Below, one piece after another: positions 62,870 through 64,000 of a DNA stretch of 64,000 nucleotides (its first letter is position 1; the number at the start of each line of letters is the position of its first letter). The stretch spans positions 1 to 64,000 of the forward strand of contig NZ_SLZZ01000007.1 of the NCBI RefSeq assembly GCF_004346165.1, in the 5' to 3' direction. The notes below the pieces were generated by a model that saw only the letters and a list, made by a program, of their open reading frames with translations, was not told the origin of the DNA and did no database searches. The position numbers were made by a program, and so were the translations under genes. Source of the stretch: Muricomes intestini (GTDB taxonomy: Bacteria > Bacillota > Clostridia > Lachnospirales > Lachnospiraceae).

Positions 62870-64000
62870 TTATTGCTCCTTTTCCTTTCTTTCCCTGATA
62901 AAAAACTTCAATGAGATCCCTCGAAAGCCAAAGGCCTCCCGAATTTTATTTTCCAAATACCTGGTATAAGAAAAATGCATCAGCGTCTTATCATTTACAA
63001 AAATAACAAAAGTAGGCGGTTTTACAGACACCTGCGTAATATAGTACAATTTCAGTCGTTTTCCTTTATCAGAGGGAGGCTGCTGCATGGCAACGGCTTC
63101 CGACATAATCTCATTAAGCACGCCAGTGGCCACACGCAGGGTCTGATTCTCAATGATTATATCAATCCTCTCATAAAGCTTAGACAGCCGCTGTCCTGTA
63201 AAGGCTGACACAAACAAAATCTCCGCATAAGACAGATAAGACAAAACCTGACGAATCTTATTTTCATATTCCTTCATAGTTTTGTCATGCTTCTCGATGG
63301 CATCCCACTTATTTACAACAATCAGAATACCTTTGCCCCGTTCATGCGCGATTCCGGCAATCTTTGCATCCTGCTCCGTCACACCCTCCACGGCATCAAT
63401 AATCAACAGAACCACATCTGCACGCTCCACCGCCGCCACGGTTCTGATAATACTGTAACGCTCCAGCTCTTCTTTAATCCTGCTTTTCCTGCGCAGTCCG
63501 GCCGTATCAATGAAAATATATTCCTTTCCATCGTGTACAATCTCTGTATCGATGGCATCTCTGGTTGTCCCCGCCACATCGGATACAATCACGCGGTTCT
63601 CGCCCAATAATTTATTGACAATGGAAGATTTCCCCACATTTGGTTTTCCCACTATCGCGATCCGGGGTCTGTCATCCTCTCCCTCTTCACCGGCCCCCTC
63701 CGGGAAATACTCCGTCACTACATCCAGCATATCTCCGAGCCCAAGCCTGGAGGCTGCCGAAATAGGAACCGGGTCGCCGATTCCAAGATTATAAAATTCA
63801 TATACATCCGGCATAAATTTATCAAAATTATCCACTTTATTTACCACAAGAACAACCGGCTTTTTAGATCGGCGCAGCATATCTGCCACCTTAGAATCCG
63901 AATCCACAAGCCCTTGTTTTACATCTGTAATAAAAAGAATTACATCCGCCGTATCAATGGCAATCTGTGCCTGGTCTCTCATCTGGGAAAGAATAACATC
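62870..64000 (-). CDS. der: GTPase Der (EngA), N-terminus beyond the window
   Basis: Double-GTPase needed for 50S assembly. Visible: most of G domain 1 after its P-loop (VNKVDNFDK), the whole of G domain 2 (IVGKPNVGKSSIVNKLLG, DTAGLRRKSRI, VVNKWDAIEKHDKTM) and the C-terminal KH-like domain ending FRGISLKFFIRERKEKEQ. About 376 of some 440 residues are present; the first 65 or so, with the first P-loop, lie past base 64000. Confidence 0.96.
   Translation of the reverse strand, partial: DVILSQMRDQAQIAIDTADVILFITDVKQGLVDSDSKVADMLRRSKKPVVLVVNKVDNFDKFMPDVYEFYNLGIGDPVPISAASRLGLGDMLDVVTEYFPEGAGEEGEDDRPRIAIVGKPNVGKSSIVNKLLGENRVIVSDVAGTTRDAIDTEIVHDGKEYIFIDTAGLRRKSRIKEELERYSIIRTVAAVERADVVLLIIDAVEGVTEQDAKIAGIAHERGKGILIVVNKWDAIEKHDKTMKEYENKIRQVLSYLSYAEILFVSAFTGQRLSKLYERIDIIIENQTLRVATGVLNEIMSEAVAMQQPPSDKGKRLKLYYITQVSVKPPTFVIFVNDKTLMHFSYTRYLENKIREAFGFRGISLKFFIRERKEKEQ

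Overview
The window looks like chromosome from a spore-forming, low-GC Firmicute of the class Clostridia, most likely a gut Lachnospiraceae. The support is gene content (spoIIP, gpr and spoIVA, a T-box before pheST, the rimP-nusA-ylxR-ylxQ-infB-rbfA block, a GGGtGRT/Fe-S scaffold pair), AGGAGG-type ribosome binding sites and TTGACA/TATAAT promoters. Most of it is core genome. I see no prophage, IS transposase, CRISPR array, tRNA or rRNA. Genus cannot be fixed by reading alone.

Layout, left to right. 0.1-4 kb: pheST behind a T-box leader, transcribed leftward. 4-5.4 kb: a YihY-type membrane protein and a probable 6S RNA with its own promoter. 5.4-11.6 kb: a leftward amino-acid operon argH-asd-leuC-leuD/thrC-small membrane protein, in which leuD and thrC form one continuous reading frame. 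11.6-15.4 kb: queH, a MATE exporter and a rightward two-gene ABC importer. 15.4-23.9 kb: the translation/transcription factor operon rimP-nusA-ylxR-ylxQ-infB-rbfA-nrnA-truB-ribF, with a 36-bp tandem repeat inside infB. 23.9-28.2 kb: parE-parC. 28.5-31.5 kb: gpr-spoIIP, divergent from rpsT. 31.6-37.4 kb: ilvN-ilvC, galE, a sugar nucleotidyltransferase and an ABC-F protein.

37.5-40 kb is a small accessory-looking patch: a membrane protein, a nitroreductase, a NUDIX protein and gene remnants. 40-41.9 kb: the GGGtGRT protein and its Fe-S scaffold partner. 42-46.2 kb: yicC-gmk-rpoZ-rimO-pgsA-cinA(C). 46.4-50.3 kb: rqcH, convergent with a lipoprotein gene and a DUF815 ATPase. 50.3-55.5 kb: pheA, a membrane protein, pyrBI behind a truncated nitroreductase, aroF and rnpB. 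55.6-59.5 kb: a compact nucleoside-salvage operon ending in rnhA. 59.7-64 kb: der-plsY-gpsA-spoIVA, with der cut by the window edge.

The least explained layer is a set of dispersed intergenic repeats: a 128-bp structured repeat in two near-identical copies, a hairpin family built on TAACAGTTCAGCCAT, and three smaller families. Several supply stop codons, leaders or terminators to neighbouring genes. They, the leuD-thrC fusion and the GGGtGRT pair are the most novel items. Starts were chosen from ribosome binding sites, so several differ from the longest open frame.
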